Positions 26,559 through 36,036 of a stretch of DNA of 64,000 nt are shown here, in pieces. The notes beneath the pieces were generated by a model. That model was given only the letters and a program-made list of their open reading frames with translations, searched no databases and had not been told where the DNA came from. Source of the DNA: a bacterium (GTDB lineage: Bacteria > Verrucomicrobiota > Verrucomicrobiia > Chthoniobacterales > UBA6821). The stretch is taken from positions 200,596 through 264,595 of the forward strand of contig JAJZSL010000001.1 of assembly GCA_021849805.1 (NCBI GenBank), in the 5' to 3' direction. Numbering within the stretch: position 1 is the first letter of the stretch; the number at the start of each line of letters is the position of its first letter. Position numbers and translations under genes: made by a program.

Positions 26559-27424
26559 TCCTTGGATTGATTGCTCATCCTCAAAAAAAAGGAGCTGCAG
26601 CAGCTCTTCAACTTGTTCTTGAGGAATTAGAGAAGAAAAAAATCTCTTTTCTACTAGAAGAAAAAACGGCTGCACTTCTTGGAGAGAGTTCTCCTCATGA
26701 TGAATCTTCTCTTGCACAGCAGTGTGATATGCTCTTTGTTTTAGGAGGAGATGGAAGCATTCTTCGAGCTATTCATCGTAGCGGTCACTATTTAAAGCCA
26801 ATTCTTGGCCTTAATATTGGTTCCTTGGGATTTCTAACTTGCTTAAATGTTCAGGAGTATCAACGTGCTATCCAATGCCTCCTTGATCAGAATTATTTAT
26901 TGAGCCCTCGATCACTTTTAGAAATTTCAATTCGTCATGAATCAGGAAGTATTCTATCTCTTGGTCATGCCCTCAATGATGTCGTTATTAGTCGAGGAGA
27001 ACGTTCCCGTTTAGTCCGTCTTTCTGTTTTTATTGATGAGGAATTTTTTACTCATTATCATGCCGATGGTCTTATTATTGCTACTCCGACTGGGTCGACA
27101 GCTTATTCGCTGGCTGCAGGAGGCCCTGTTGTCGATCCTCAGAGCGATGTTTTACTTATTACGCCGATTTGTCCTCATGCTTTTAGTAACCGCTCCATCA
27201 TCATTTCTGATCGAAGTAAAATCATGATCAAGGCTACTGGCGAGCAAGAGGTTTTTATGAGTTGTGATGGTCGACAAGCTCGTCGCTTTTACAAAGAGGA
27301 GACTCTTTGCTTATCAATTTCCCCTCAACAACTCTCCTTAGTCCTACTACCTGGAACAACGTTCGCTCAAGTCCTCTCCACAAAATTTCAATGGAGGGGA
27401 AGTCATCTCAACAATGAACCATAA
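26555..27424 (+). CDS. nadK: NAD kinase
   Basis: Phosphorylates NAD to NADP in the cytosol. The 289-residue protein shows the GGDGSILRAIH motif, the NIGSLGFLT segment, NDVVISRGERSRL, and HADGLIIATPTGSTAYSLAAGGP, all diagnostic of the family. The ATG overlaps the cca stop codon (ATGA), so the two are translationally coupled. The length is normal for bacterial NAD kinases. With nadA (51009) and nadD (47649) the window covers three steps of NAD(P) metabolism. Confidence 0.97.
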   Translation: MILGLIAHPQKKGAAAALQLVLEELEKKKISFLLEEKTAALLGESSPHDESSLAQQCDMLFVLGGDGSILRAIHRSGHYLKPILGLNIGSLGFLTCLNVQEYQRAIQCLLDQNYLLSPRSLLEISIRHESGSILSLGHALNDVVISRGERSRLVRLSVFIDEEFFTHYHADGLIIATPTGSTAYSLAAGGPVVDPQSDVLLITPICPHAFSNRSIIISDRSKIMIKATGEQEVFMSCDGRQARRFYKEETLCLSISPQQLSLVLLPGTTFAQVLSTKFQWRGSHLNNEP

Positions 27425-27466
27425 GTTATGTTTTGCTTTTTAATCATTCGTTGACCATTTTTTCTT

Positions 27467-27928
27467 ATGCCTGATTTAAAGCGTTTTTTATCCGCCGACT
27501 CACTCTTTCTCTCCCTTCATGCTCAGGAAGAAAAAGCTTTCTTAGAAGAGATGTTAGAACAACTCAAAGAAGATCCACGCGTTAGTAATTGGGAAGAACT
27601 TCATGATGCTCTTTTCTCTTCTTTGGCATTTACTCTTCTTAGCCAAGGAGAAATGAGTGCTGTGCTCTATCATGGACGTACCAGTCATATCCGTGATCTT
27701 CTTGTGGCTATGGGCCGTAGCAGAAAGGGGATTATTTCTGAAAAATCAGCAACTCCTATTCATTTGATTTTCCTCATCATCATTCCTCATGCACTCGATC
27801 AAGAATATCTTCGTGTCATGGGTTCGATTGCTCGCAGTTGTAGCGATACGAAGAGGATAGAACAACTATTGGTTGCTCCTTCCAAGGAAGAAATTATTGA
27901 GATTCTTACTCAAAGCGGTAGAGAATAA
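27467..27928 (+). CDS. PTS EIIA (PtsN/fructose type)-like protein
   Basis: A 153-residue protein with the PTS EIIA type 2 fold pattern. The phosphorylated histidine should be in VLYHGRTSHIRDLLVAMGRS, where the usual PHAR motif is changed to YHGR; then follow the family's strand IHLIFLIIIPHALDQEYLRVMGSIAR. These stand-alone proteins usually act in the nitrogen PTS regulatory chain (PtsN) instead of sugar uptake. No EI, HPr or permease gene is near. It lies between nadK (42 bases) and an ABC ATPase gene (14 bases) on the same strand. Loss of the canonical Pro before His makes phosphotransfer capacity uncertain. Confidence 0.75.
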   Translation: MPDLKRFLSADSLFLSLHAQEEKAFLEEMLEQLKEDPRVSNWEELHDALFSSLAFTLLSQGEMSAVLYHGRTSHIRDLLVAMGRSRKGIISEKSATPIHLIFLIIIPHALDQEYLRVMGSIARSCSDTKRIEQLLVAPSKEEIIEILTQSGRE

Positions 27929-27942
27929 ACATTTTTTCTCTC

Positions 27943-28746
27943 ATGCAACGCTCCCTAGAAGTACTTCTGGAAGTTCAGGATCTCTCTCTTTGTTTCCCAA
28001 TTTTTAAAGGAATATTGCGTCGTCAAGTCGGAGAGGTCAGAGCTCTTAGCAATGTGAGCTTGACTATTCCTCGAGGAAAAACACTAGGTCTGGTTGGAGA
28101 AAGTGGTAGTGGCAAGACAACTCTTGCAAGAATTTTGGTAAAGCTACTGGAGCCAACTTCAGGAGCCATTTTTTATGAAGGAAAGAATATTACTAAGATG
28201 AGTCAGCGAGAGTTTTATCCTTGGAGAAAGAAAATCCAAATGATTTTTCAAGATCCACACGGTTCACTGAATCCTAAGTTAACCATTGGGAAAACAATTT
28301 CAGAAGCACTCGAGATCCACTTTCCAGAGCTTTCTCGCTCTGAGCGTCATGATCGCGTTGCCCTACTACTACAAAAAGTTGGTTTGCAACCTCAGATGGC
28401 CAATCGATATCCGCATGCCCTTAGTGGAGGTCAAAAACAACGTATCGGTATTGCCAGGGCATTAGCTGTTGAGCCTCAGTTGCTCATCTGTGATGAGCCA
28501 GTTAGTGCTCTGGATGTCAGTGTCCAGGCCCAAATCATGAACCTATTACAGGATCTTCAAGAAGAACTAGCATTAACGATGCTCTTCATTGGTCATGATC
28601 TTGCTGTCATCAAGCATATCAGTGATTCTGTCGCTGTTCTTCATCAAGGATGCTTGGTAGAATCAGGGAGTGTTGAGAATGTTTTAGAGCATCCTCAGCA
28701 TCCTTATACAAAAGAGCTACTGGCTTCTGTGCCAAGGATGTCGTGA
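27943..28746 (+). CDS. Oligopeptide/dipeptide-type ABC transporter ATP-binding protein (OppF/DppF-like)
   Basis: A 267-residue ATPase. Walker A is GESGSGKTTLAR, the Q-loop is QMIFQDPHGSLNPKLT, the signature is ALSGGQKQRIGIARAL, Walker B is LLICDEPVSALDVSVQAQ and the switch histidine is FIGHDLAVIKHI. The QDP.GSLNP and SALDVSVQAQ motifs identify the peptide/nickel (Opp/Dpp) importer group. No permease or binding-protein gene is nearby, so partners must be encoded elsewhere. The family's extra C-terminal Fe-S/oligopeptide domain is short here. The last 128 bases overlap, antisense, the end of the riboflavin synthase frame. Confidence 0.88.
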   Translation: MQRSLEVLLEVQDLSLCFPIFKGILRRQVGEVRALSNVSLTIPRGKTLGLVGESGSGKTTLARILVKLLEPTSGAIFYEGKNITKMSQREFYPWRKKIQMIFQDPHGSLNPKLTIGKTISEALEIHFPELSRSERHDRVALLLQKVGLQPQMANRYPHALSGGQKQRIGIARALAVEPQLLICDEPVSALDVSVQAQIMNLLQDLQEELALTMLFIGHDLAVIKHISDSVAVLHQGCLVESGSVENVLEHPQHPYTKELLASVPRMS

Positions 28747-29380
28747 TTGTTGAAGCATGAATGTTTAAGAGACTCATGAGCGTTGATTTTACTGTATCGA
28801 CAATCACTTGAGTGTGACGATCGATTTCAACGTTAATGAGGTCTCCTCTTTTTTTATGAGTAAAAGTTGTTCTTCGAAGCGTTTCAGGAATTAATCCAAC
28901 TTCAAACCAGCTCTCTTCCTTATTGACACGATGAATTGTCAGACTTGCTCCATTAAGAGCAATATAGCCTTTGGAGAAAATGTAGTTTATCCAAGCTGGA
29001 GGAACATCGATTTGAAGGGAATAATGATTTTCTAATTTCAAGAGAGATCGAATTTTGCCACAAAAATCGATATGTCCAGAAAGTGGATGGCCTCCAATTT
29101 CAGCACCTTCCCTGCTAGCTCGCTCAACATTGAGCTCTTCTCCAACTCTGATCTTCCCAAGGGTCGTTGTGTGTAACGTCTCAGGGATAACTTCAAAATC
29201 AGTAGCTCCCTGGTCATTGATTTGAACGACTGTTAGACAAACTCCATCCACACTAACACTAGCTCCAAGTTTTAATCCTCTGGAAAATTTTTTTCCCAAA
29301 TGGAGTCTGATTCTTCGAAGATCAGCACGATCTTCAAGTTGGAGAAGAGTAGCAACACTCTCAATAATTCCAGTAAACAT
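28619..29380 (-). CDS. ribE: Riboflavin synthase alpha chain, with unusual C-terminal extension
   Basis: Dismutates two 6,7-dimethyl-8-ribityllumazine molecules to riboflavin. The 253-residue frame starts MFTGIIESVATL, the family's invariant N-terminus, and contains the two lumazine-binding barrels (ASVSVDGVCLTVV and GGHPLSGHIDF; then GYIALNGASLTIHRV and IPETLRRTTF). The normal enzyme ends at about 205-215 residues, near VEIDRHTQVIVDTV. Here the frame runs on for about 40 residues (ending EEQRQNH) antisense to the OppF-like gene. The first 210 residues are certain; the tail may be an accident of a lost stop codon. Last gene of the sucA-sucB-coaB-ribE cluster. Confidence 0.93.
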   Translation of the reverse strand: MFTGIIESVATLLQLEDRADLRRIRLHLGKKFSRGLKLGASVSVDGVCLTVVQINDQGATDFEVIPETLHTTTLGKIRVGEELNVERASREGAEIGGHPLSGHIDFCGKIRSLLKLENHYSLQIDVPPAWINYIFSKGYIALNGASLTIHRVNKEESWFEVGLIPETLRRTTFTHKKRGDLINVEIDRHTQVIVDTVKSTLMSLLNIHASTITTSLAQKPVALLYKDAEDALKHSQHSLILPSILDEEQRQNH

Positions 29381-29391
29381 ACCTTGAAACT

Positions 29392-30048
29392 CTATTTTCT
29401 TACGATGGATTCATGTAGCCACTTTGCTAGAAAGGAGGCAAGTTCCCGTTTTGAAGAACATAAAGTTCTCTCTCCATCATGAGCAATAAATTGAAATATC
29501 TCTCCCAGAGCAGGACCGTTAGCAATACATGCCGTGAGTTGATGTTCTCTTAACTGATTTTCTGCTTTCCTGAGAGCCTCTGCTTCTCCTCCATCAGCTT
29601 CATACTTCCAGCCAACAAGAATACTTTCTGGAAACCAGAAGCGAAGCTTTGAAATGATTTTAGTCGTTGGTTCTAAGGTCATGGAGAGTGGTCCTAGAGT
29701 AGTCGGAATCTTACGATGAGAGAGGACTTGATCTTCCTGTGTTTGGATTCTGGTAACTCGATAATCGCAAAGAGCAGCTGCATGAAAAATCGCTCTAATC
29801 GCTTTTTCCCTAGAAAGCTCCTCCAGAGCTGCTTCCAGTTGATCATTAGTTGTAAATGGAATCACCTGAGCTAGTGAAGAGTTGCTACAGTAGGTAGTTA
29901 ATCGACTTTGTAAACAAATAAGATCAAAGCCATAGTTGCTAAGTTCTTCAAGGAGCAAGGATCCTAGTTCTCCCGTAGAAAAATTACTAAGGAAGCGAAC
30001 TTCATCAAGAGGTTCACAGCTGGGTCCATAAGTAAGAAGAACACTCAT
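29392..30048 (-). CDS. coaB: Phosphopantothenate-cysteine ligase domain protein (stand-alone CoaB)
   Basis: A 218-residue protein matching the CoaB half of the usual CoaBC fusion. It joins cysteine to 4'-phosphopantothenate in CoA synthesis. Visible motifs are YGPSCEPLDEVRFLSNFSTGELG near the N-terminus (family pattern TxGPTxEPIDxVRxISNxSSGxxG), the HAAALCDYRV loop, and a late ILVGWKYEA with a lysine-containing loop. The decarboxylase (CoaC) half is absent and would have to be encoded elsewhere. It lies 9 bases after sucB and 11 before ribE, in an operon whose members all relate to cofactors or acyl-CoA metabolism. Confidence 0.85.
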   Translation of the reverse strand: MSVLLTYGPSCEPLDEVRFLSNFSTGELGSLLLEELSNYGFDLICLQSRLTTYCSNSSLAQVIPFTTNDQLEAALEELSREKAIRAIFHAAALCDYRVTRIQTQEDQVLSHRKIPTTLGPLSMTLEPTTKIISKLRFWFPESILVGWKYEADGGEAEALRKAENQLREHQLTACIANGPALGEIFQFIAHDGERTLCSSKRELASFLAKWLHESIVRK

Positions 30049-30057
30049 AGAGGTTGC

Positions 30058-31134
30058 CTACATGAAGAGAGCTAGTGGGTGCTCGAGCACCTCTTTTACT
30101 TTTAGTAAAAAAGTGACGGCTTCCCTTCCATCAATAAGACGGTGGTCATAGCTCAGTGCTAAATACATCATAGGACGAATGACAATTTGACCATCGAGAA
30201 CAACTGGGCGTTCTTGAATTTTATGCATCCCCAGAATGCCGCTCTGAGGTGGATTGAGGATCGGGGTACTCAGGAGCGAACCGTAGACACCACCGTTGGA
30301 AATGGTAAAAACACCTCCTTGAAGCTCTGAGAGTTTGATTTTTCCTAAGCGAGCTTTTGTTGCGTAGTCGATGAGTTGCTTTTCTAGCGAAGCTAAGGAT
30401 TCTTGGTCACATTCCCGGAGCACAGGAACGAGAAGACCTTTTTCAGTAGCCACAGCAACCCCAATATCGTAGTAATGATTTTCAATAAGCTCCTCCCCTT
30501 CCAAACGCGTGTTTACTGCCGGCACGGCTTTTAGTGCTTCTACAGAAGCCTTGATAAAGAAAGAGAGGAGTCCAAGTTTAACCCCATACTTTTTTTGAAA
30601 AGACTCTTGGAGTTCCTCACGAAGCTGCATGATGGGAGCCATATCAACTTCATTAAATGTTGTTAGAATGGCTGCGTTTTGCTGGGCGGCAAGAAGCTGA
30701 GAGGCAATCTTGCGGCGTAGTGGAGTCATAGGACGCCGAGTAAAACAATCTTTGGAAGGAAGAGGAGCAATTACGGGGGGCTCACCTTGATTTTCTTCTT
30801 TGAGAGAAGAAGAACAGTTATTAGAGGGAACGTGAATATTCTTGGGTGCTTCTGCAGGAAGAGTCTCTTTCTCTAATTTTGGGGCTGAAATTTCAGGATT
30901 TTCCAAAATTTCGGCAATAACTTGACCAACCTTTACCTCTTCTCCTTCTGCTGCTAATCTTTTGAGCAGGCCTGATTGAGTAGCTGTGATTTCTGTTGAT
31001 ACTTTGTCGGTATCGAGTGTGAGAAGAAGATCTCCCAAAGCAACAGTGGCCCCATCGTTTTGATGCCAAGCAGAAATAGTACCCGAAGAAATCGATTCTC
31101 CAACAGATGGAACCTTAATTGGCGTAATTTTCAT
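30058..31134 (-). CDS. sucB: Dihydrolipoamide succinyltransferase, E2 of 2-oxoglutarate dehydrogenase
   Basis: A 358-residue E2 enzyme that transfers the succinyl group from E1 to CoA. The N-terminal lipoyl domain carries the lipoylated lysine at residue 44 ([10 protein letters not shown]). A short Pro/Ala linker and a modest peripheral-subunit region ([17 protein letters not shown]) lead to the catalytic domain, ending with the active-site motif [18 protein letters not shown]. It is shorter than E. coli SucB (about 405 residues) because the linker and E1/E3-binding domain are reduced. It is adjacent to sucA (44 bases). LipA at 61011 can supply the lipoyl group. E3 is not in the window. Confidence 0.96.
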   Translation of the reverse strand: MKITPIKVPSVGESISSGTISAWHQNDGATVALGDLLLTLDTDKVSTEITATQSGLLKRLAAEGEEVKVGQVIAEILENPEISAPKLEKETLPAEAPKNIHVPSNNCSSSLKEENQGEPPVIAPLPSKDCFTRRPMTPLRRKIASQLLAAQQNAAILTTFNEVDMAPIMQLREELQESFQKKYGVKLGLLSFFIKASVEALKAVPAVNTRLEGEELIENHYYDIGVAVATEKGLLVPVLRECDQESLASLEKQLIDYATKARLGKIKLSELQGGVFTISNGGVYGSLLSTPILNPPQSGILGMHKIQERPVVLDGQIVIRPMMYLALSYDHRLIDGREAVTFLLKVKEVLEHPLALFM

Positions 31135-31178
31135 AAATAGGAATTCCGTATTATTGCAGGGTGCATGAGAAAAAATGA

Positions 31179-33941
31179 TTAAGAGTGGAGGTCCGTGGTA
31201 ATACTAAATGCTTTTCTAATTACCTCAATCTGTTCAGCTTCATGCAGCGAAGCTGCACCAACAGCTGTGCTGGCAGCAGCTGGGCGACCAGCGTAGAGTA
31301 CTTTGTGATCAAATAATTTCTCTAAATAGGGGGTGATAAATCGATAGGCTCCCATATTCTCTGGCTCTTCTTGGCACCAGAGAAGAACTATTTTTTCTTG
31401 TAAATAGGGTTGAAGAAGTCGCTTCAGAAGCTCTTGATGTAATGGATAGATCTGCTCAAGACGAACCAATAGTGAGGTTTCTTGAAGATGCTGATTTTTC
31501 TGATGGTTAAGAAGATCATAATAGATTTTGCCACTACAGAGGATAATTCGCTCTAATGATGCTGCGTCAGTTGGTGTTGTTCCCAGTAGAATTTCTTGAA
31601 AATGCCCCTGAGTAAATTCTTCTCTTCTAGAAAGAGCTTCTGGAGAGCGAAGTAGTTTTTTAGGAGTCATGATCATGAGCGGCTTTCGAAAGGAGCGCCT
31701 CATTTGACGACGTAAGAGGTGGAAATATTGAGCAGGAGTAGTGGGATTGGTCACTTGTATATTCTCCTGAGCACAGAGTTGAAGATAACGTTCCAAACGA
31801 GCACTTGAGTGTTCTGGCCCCATGCCTTCATACCCATGAGGCAGAAGCATCACAAGAGAAGAAGGGCGAAGCCATTTTGTTTCTGCAGAAGCAATAAATT
31901 GATCGATGATAACTTGAGCTCCGTTAGCAAAATCTCCAAACTGTGCTTCCCAGAGACAGAGCATTTTAGGGCAATCCATTGAGTAACCGTAATCAAACCC
32001 GAGTACAGAAGCTTCTGAGAGAGGACTATTATAAACACAAAACTCTTCTTGCTTGGGATCTAAATTGCATAAGGGAATATAACGCTCTCGTGTGATTTCG
32101 TCATAGAAAACAGAGTGTCGTTGGCTAAAAGTTCCTCGACGGCTATCTTGTCCTGAGAGACGCACAGGAGTTCCCTCCACTAACAGAGAAGCAAAGGCTA
32201 GAGCTTCAGCTGATGCCCAGTCAAACGATCCTCCTCTCTCAAGAAGATGCCGACGGTGCTCCACCACATTTTTCTTGATCTTGGGGAGAAGACGGAAGTG
32301 ATCTGGAATCGTCGTCAGCTTAGTCACCAGCTTGAGAAGCTGTTCTTCTGAAATTGCTGTTTCAATAGGATCAAAACTATAAGGAGGTTGAAAAATAGCG
32401 GTAGAACCGACAAAAGCAGCATTCTGATAATGTCCAGAATGAGGCAATCCTTCTTTCATTTTATTGAAAGCTTCTTGAAGATGTTTTGTTGTTCTCTCTT
32501 GACTCTCGCGTGCTTCTTCGATGCTGATTGTTCCAAGTTGAAGAGTTTGTTGAAGAAAAACTTCACTGACACGCGGATGCTCCTTGATGACCTTGTAGAG
32601 ACTAGGTTGTGTGTAGGAGGGTTCATCTCCTTCATTATGACCATAGCGTCGATAGCAAACAATATCGACAAGCACATCACGAGAGAACTGTTGCCGAAAA
32701 GCGAGCGCTAAGCGAGTCACGCGAGCAACTGCAAGAGGATCGTCTCCATTAACATGAAAAATGGGAGCTTCAATAAATTTCATGATATCACTGCAATGTT
32801 TGGTAGAACGGGCATCTGCAGGAAGTGTTGTAAAACCGATTTGATTGTTAACGATAAGATGAAGAGTTCCACCAACCGAGTATCCAGGAAGTTGCGAGAG
32901 ATTGAGACACTCGGCAACAATTCCCTGTCCAATAAAAGCAGCATCGCCATGAATGAGTAGAGGAAGGACTGAGCGACGTTCCTTCGTGTCATTGAGAAGA
33001 CGCTGTCGTGCGCGCGCCTTACCCATGACAACAGGATTGACCGCTTCCAAATGGCTCGGGTTAGCAGCTAGAAAAATTTCTATGGGATGATGAGGGTCAT
33101 CATCACGAGTTGTTTGATAACCAAGGTGATATTTCACATCGCCGCTTGCAAGACCGATCTCCGGGCGATACTCGATGGAAAACTCATTAAAAATAATAGC
33201 AAATGGTTTTTTTAGGAAATTTGCTAGAACATTCAAGCGACCACGATGAGCCATCCCAAGGACGATTTCTCTAATGGCATGCTCAGGAGAGCGACGGCGA
33301 ATTTCAGAAAGAGCCACCATGAGAGATTCTCCTCCTTCGATAGAGAAGCGCTTACTACCGACATACGTTGTGTGCAAAAATTGTTCGAAGAGTTCAGCTT
33401 TATGAAGTGTTCTTAAAATACGATAGTGTGGCGTGGGATCTACTTCCTCCTCTTTCTGTTCAACTCGATCACGGATCCAATGGCGTATGCTAGGATCTTG
33501 AATGTGCATGAATTCAACAGTTGATTTGCCACAGTAAATAGAACCAAGGAGATCAATTAACCTGCTAAGCGTCATTTTCTCTCCACCGCGAAAGGAGGGA
33601 GAGAAGACGATGTTTTCTAAATCATGCTCTAAAAAATGAAACGCTCGATAATCAAGTAGAGGTTGCTCTGGAACTTGAAAGGAGAGTGGATCAAGATGGG
33701 CTGCAGTATGGCCTAAGGTGCGATAAGCATTGATCAACTGTTTAACACGAATATCAGGATGCTCAAGGGTATTAGTAGTTGAGAAAGTTTTTTCTTTTTT
33801 TTCATAACTTTTGAATCCGAGCTCAAATCCTTGAAAAAAAGATGCCCACGAAGTTTCCAGAGAGCCAGGATCACGAAGCCATTGTTGATAATAATCATTA
33901 ATGATAGCTTCATTCCAGCGTGCCAAAAAAGCAGTACTCAT
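31179..33941 (-). CDS. sucA: 2-oxoglutarate dehydrogenase E1 component
   Basis: Thiamine-diphosphate enzyme that decarboxylates 2-oxoglutarate in the citric acid cycle. With the start at ATG 33941 it has 920 residues, close to the 930-residue norm; the frame is open back to 34085, but the extra 48 residues are not homologous. It begins with the short N-terminal helix of E1o ([25 protein letters not shown]). Further motifs are [12 protein letters not shown], the TPP site with [13 protein letters not shown] and [38 protein letters not shown], and VLGFDYGYS. Divergent from the acid phosphatase gene across 126 bases, where its promoter should lie. Confidence 0.97.
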   Translation of the reverse strand: MSTAFLARWNEAIINDYYQQWLRDPGSLETSWASFFQGFELGFKSYEKKEKTFSTTNTLEHPDIRVKQLINAYRTLGHTAAHLDPLSFQVPEQPLLDYRAFHFLEHDLENIVFSPSFRGGEKMTLSRLIDLLGSIYCGKSTVEFMHIQDPSIRHWIRDRVEQKEEEVDPTPHYRILRTLHKAELFEQFLHTTYVGSKRFSIEGGESLMVALSEIRRRSPEHAIREIVLGMAHRGRLNVLANFLKKPFAIIFNEFSIEYRPEIGLASGDVKYHLGYQTTRDDDPHHPIEIFLAANPSHLEAVNPVVMGKARARQRLLNDTKERRSVLPLLIHGDAAFIGQGIVAECLNLSQLPGYSVGGTLHLIVNNQIGFTTLPADARSTKHCSDIMKFIEAPIFHVNGDDPLAVARVTRLALAFRQQFSRDVLVDIVCYRRYGHNEGDEPSYTQPSLYKVIKEHPRVSEVFLQQTLQLGTISIEEARESQERTTKHLQEAFNKMKEGLPHSGHYQNAAFVGSTAIFQPPYSFDPIETAISEEQLLKLVTKLTTIPDHFRLLPKIKKNVVEHRRHLLERGGSFDWASAEALAFASLLVEGTPVRLSGQDSRRGTFSQRHSVFYDEITRERYIPLCNLDPKQEEFCVYNSPLSEASVLGFDYGYSMDCPKMLCLWEAQFGDFANGAQVIIDQFIASAETKWLRPSSLVMLLPHGYEGMGPEHSSARLERYLQLCAQENIQVTNPTTPAQYFHLLRRQMRRSFRKPLMIMTPKKLLRSPEALSRREEFTQGHFQEILLGTTPTDAASLERIILCSGKIYYDLLNHQKNQHLQETSLLVRLEQIYPLHQELLKRLLQPYLQEKIVLLWCQEEPENMGAYRFITPYLEKLFDHKVLYAGRPAAASTAVGAASLHEAEQIEVIRKAFSITTDLHS

Positions 33942-34067
33942 AGTTACAAAGAGTGATGATCCTGACTCAAACTGCTTCTTGGAGCAAGAAAGCAATTGCA
34001 GGAAATGATATTGACCTTGAGATGTTAGTTCATAGATTTTAGTCAACAATAAATTTTCTCTTTCTCG

Positions 34068-35198
34068 ATGAAAGCACTCAAGCATTGTTTCCTTCCTTTT
34101 TTAAGTTGCTTGCTTCTTTTTTCTTATTGCCAACTAGGCTCTGCCAAAGAAGAAAAAAGTGCTCAAGATCGACTGATCTTTGCTATTGACCTTATTCGTC
34201 ATGGAGATCGAAATCCGATCGATCCTATCCCCAGTGCTCCCTATCAATGGAAAGAAGGTCTCGGAGAGTTAACTCCCTTAGGAATGAGACAGGAGTATGA
34301 ACTAGGAAGGAAATATCGTCATTTCTATGTTCATGAAAAAAAACTACTCTCCCCCTCCTATCAAGCAGGAACACTCTACGTTCGCTCTACTGATGTTCCC
34401 AGAACGCTCATGAGTGCAGAGAGTTTTTTACTAGGACTCTATCCACTGGGAAGTGGTCCAACCATTGGCCATTTTCCATTCTTAGGAGCTGCTCTCCCTG
34501 GAAGGTTTCAGCCGATTCCTATTCATACTGTTCCCAAGAGCGAAGATTCACTGTTATCTCCAAAGATAGATCAAGTGATCAAAGAGAATGTTCTCTCCAG
34601 CAGCGCATGGAAGGAAAATATCAAGAGAGTGCAACCACACTTTGCTGCTTGGAGTCGAGCTTTAGGAGTTCCCATGGAATCAATTGAACAACGAGGCGCT
34701 TGTGGCGATACGTTATTTATCCATATTCTTAAAAAGATTCCCCTCCCTCCTTTGTTATCTCGGAGAGAAGCCATGGAAATCATCACTACAGAAAAAAGAG
34801 CTTTTGCTCTTATGTTTGAAGATCCTAACGTCGGTAGAGCTGCCGGAGGGCCACTCTTACATCAAATAGCAGATGACTTAAAGCAAGCAGCACTAGCAGC
34901 TACAAATTCTAATCAACATTCAAAAGTATCCTCCTTACCAACCTTACGCTATGTTCTCTATTCTGCTCATGATGGAAATATTCTAGCGTTAATGAGTGCC
35001 ATGCATGTCCCACTGAAGAGTCCACCTCCTTATGCTTCTCATCTCCACTTCTCTCTCTACCTACGAGCCGATCATTCAGCCTATCTGCGCATTCTCTATA
35101 ATGATGCACCAGTTCTCCTTTCTAGCAGTGATTCTCAAGGATACTCTTCTCTGGAAGCTTTTTTAAAAATGGCAGATTTTCAAGGAAACAAGAATTAG
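34068..35198 (+). CDS. Secreted histidine acid phosphatase
   Basis: A 376-residue histidine phosphatase of the acid-phosphatase branch (clade 2), which hydrolyses phosphomonoesters. A signal peptide is clear (KALKHCFLPFLSCLLLFSYC, then GSAKEE). The catalytic motif RHGDRNP matches RHGxRxP, and the C-terminal acid motif is SAHDGNILALMSAM (HD). Between them are Tyr/Arg-rich helices with YVRSTDVPRTLMSAESFL, the usual RSTD.RT segment. The enzyme acts outside the cytoplasm; substrates in the family range from sugar phosphates to phytate. Bacterial members are less common than eukaryotic ones. It is followed 41 bases later by the Gld-like ABC island. Confidence 0.93.
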   Translation: MKALKHCFLPFLSCLLLFSYCQLGSAKEEKSAQDRLIFAIDLIRHGDRNPIDPIPSAPYQWKEGLGELTPLGMRQEYELGRKYRHFYVHEKKLLSPSYQAGTLYVRSTDVPRTLMSAESFLLGLYPLGSGPTIGHFPFLGAALPGRFQPIPIHTVPKSEDSLLSPKIDQVIKENVLSSSAWKENIKRVQPHFAAWSRALGVPMESIEQRGACGDTLFIHILKKIPLPPLLSRREAMEIITTEKRAFALMFEDPNVGRAAGGPLLHQIADDLKQAALAATNSNQHSKVSSLPTLRYVLYSAHDGNILALMSAMHVPLKSPPPYASHLHFSLYLRADHSAYLRILYNDAPVLLSSSDSQGYSSLEAFLKMADFQGNKN

Positions 35199-35239
35199 TC
35201 TTCCCTCTCTTCTCTGCTCTAGCTTATGGTGAAGAATTC

Positions 35240-35980
35240 ATGATCAGCGTTGAAAACCTTTCCAAATACTACGGAGAGCATCAAGTTCTTTCCTCTCTTT
35301 CCTTCAAAATTGAAAGAGGAGAGGTTGTTGCTCTGCTAGGTCCTAATGGTGTTGGCAAGAGTACCCTCTTGAAAATACTCTCTGGGTATCTTCTTCCAAG
35401 TTCAGGTTCTCTTTTCATCGATGGATTGAATCTTGCTACGCACTCACTCCAAGTACGTAGGCGTCTTGGTTATCTTCCGGAGACCGTTGCCTTCTATCCT
35501 GAGATGTCCGTTACTGAATACCTTTGTTATCGAGCTGCTCTCAAAAAAGTACAAAGTCGACGTATTTTAGAAAAAGTGATTGATGTCTTGGATCTTTGTG
35601 GATTGAGAGCCGTGGAGAAAAAACTCATTGGAACGCTCTCTCGAGGATATCGTCAACGCCTAGGGCTTGCTGATGCTCTAGTGAACGAACCTGACCTCTT
35701 GCTTCTTGATGAACCGACTCTTGGGCTTGACCCTAAGCAACAGAAAGAAATTCACACATTGGTCAAAACGCTTAGGAAACGCCATACATGTCTTATTTCT
35801 ACTCATCTTCTAGAAGAGGCAACGCTACTTGCCCATCGTTTTCTTATTCTCAATAAAGGAAAAATTTATGCTTTTGGATCTCTTGAGAAACTTCAGGCTG
35901 ATTTTTTGTTGCCTGGAGCAAGTTTAGAGAAGATTTTTACGCAGATCACTGAACAAGAAGAGAGTGACTCCTTCTCTTGA
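35240..35980 (+). CDS. ABC transporter ATP-binding protein (GldA-like)
   Basis: A 246-residue ATPase of the ABC-2 export type. Walker A is GPNGVGKSTLLKIL, the signature LSRGYRQRLGLADAL, Walker B LLLLDEPTLGLDP and the switch histidine STHLLEEA. The signature LSRGYRQR is typical of the GldA/NosF-like group. The next three genes encode an ABC-2 permease, a GldG-like protein and a DUF4340 protein, so it energises that complex. In Bacteroidota GldA-GldF-GldG takes part in gliding; in Verrucomicrobiota the same island is common in non-gliding species and its substrate is unknown. Confidence 0.92.
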   Translation: MISVENLSKYYGEHQVLSSLSFKIERGEVVALLGPNGVGKSTLLKILSGYLLPSSGSLFIDGLNLATHSLQVRRRLGYLPETVAFYPEMSVTEYLCYRAALKKVQSRRILEKVIDVLDLCGLRAVEKKLIGTLSRGYRQRLGLADALVNEPDLLLLDEPTLGLDPKQQKEIHTLVKTLRKRHTCLISTHLLEEATLLAHRFLILNKGKIYAFGSLEKLQADFLLPGASLEKIFTQITEQEESDSFS

Positions 35981-36036
35981 AAAATGGCAAGATAGAAGAT
36001 AGGAAAGCAGTTTTTTTCTTAAAACTTATTATTGTT

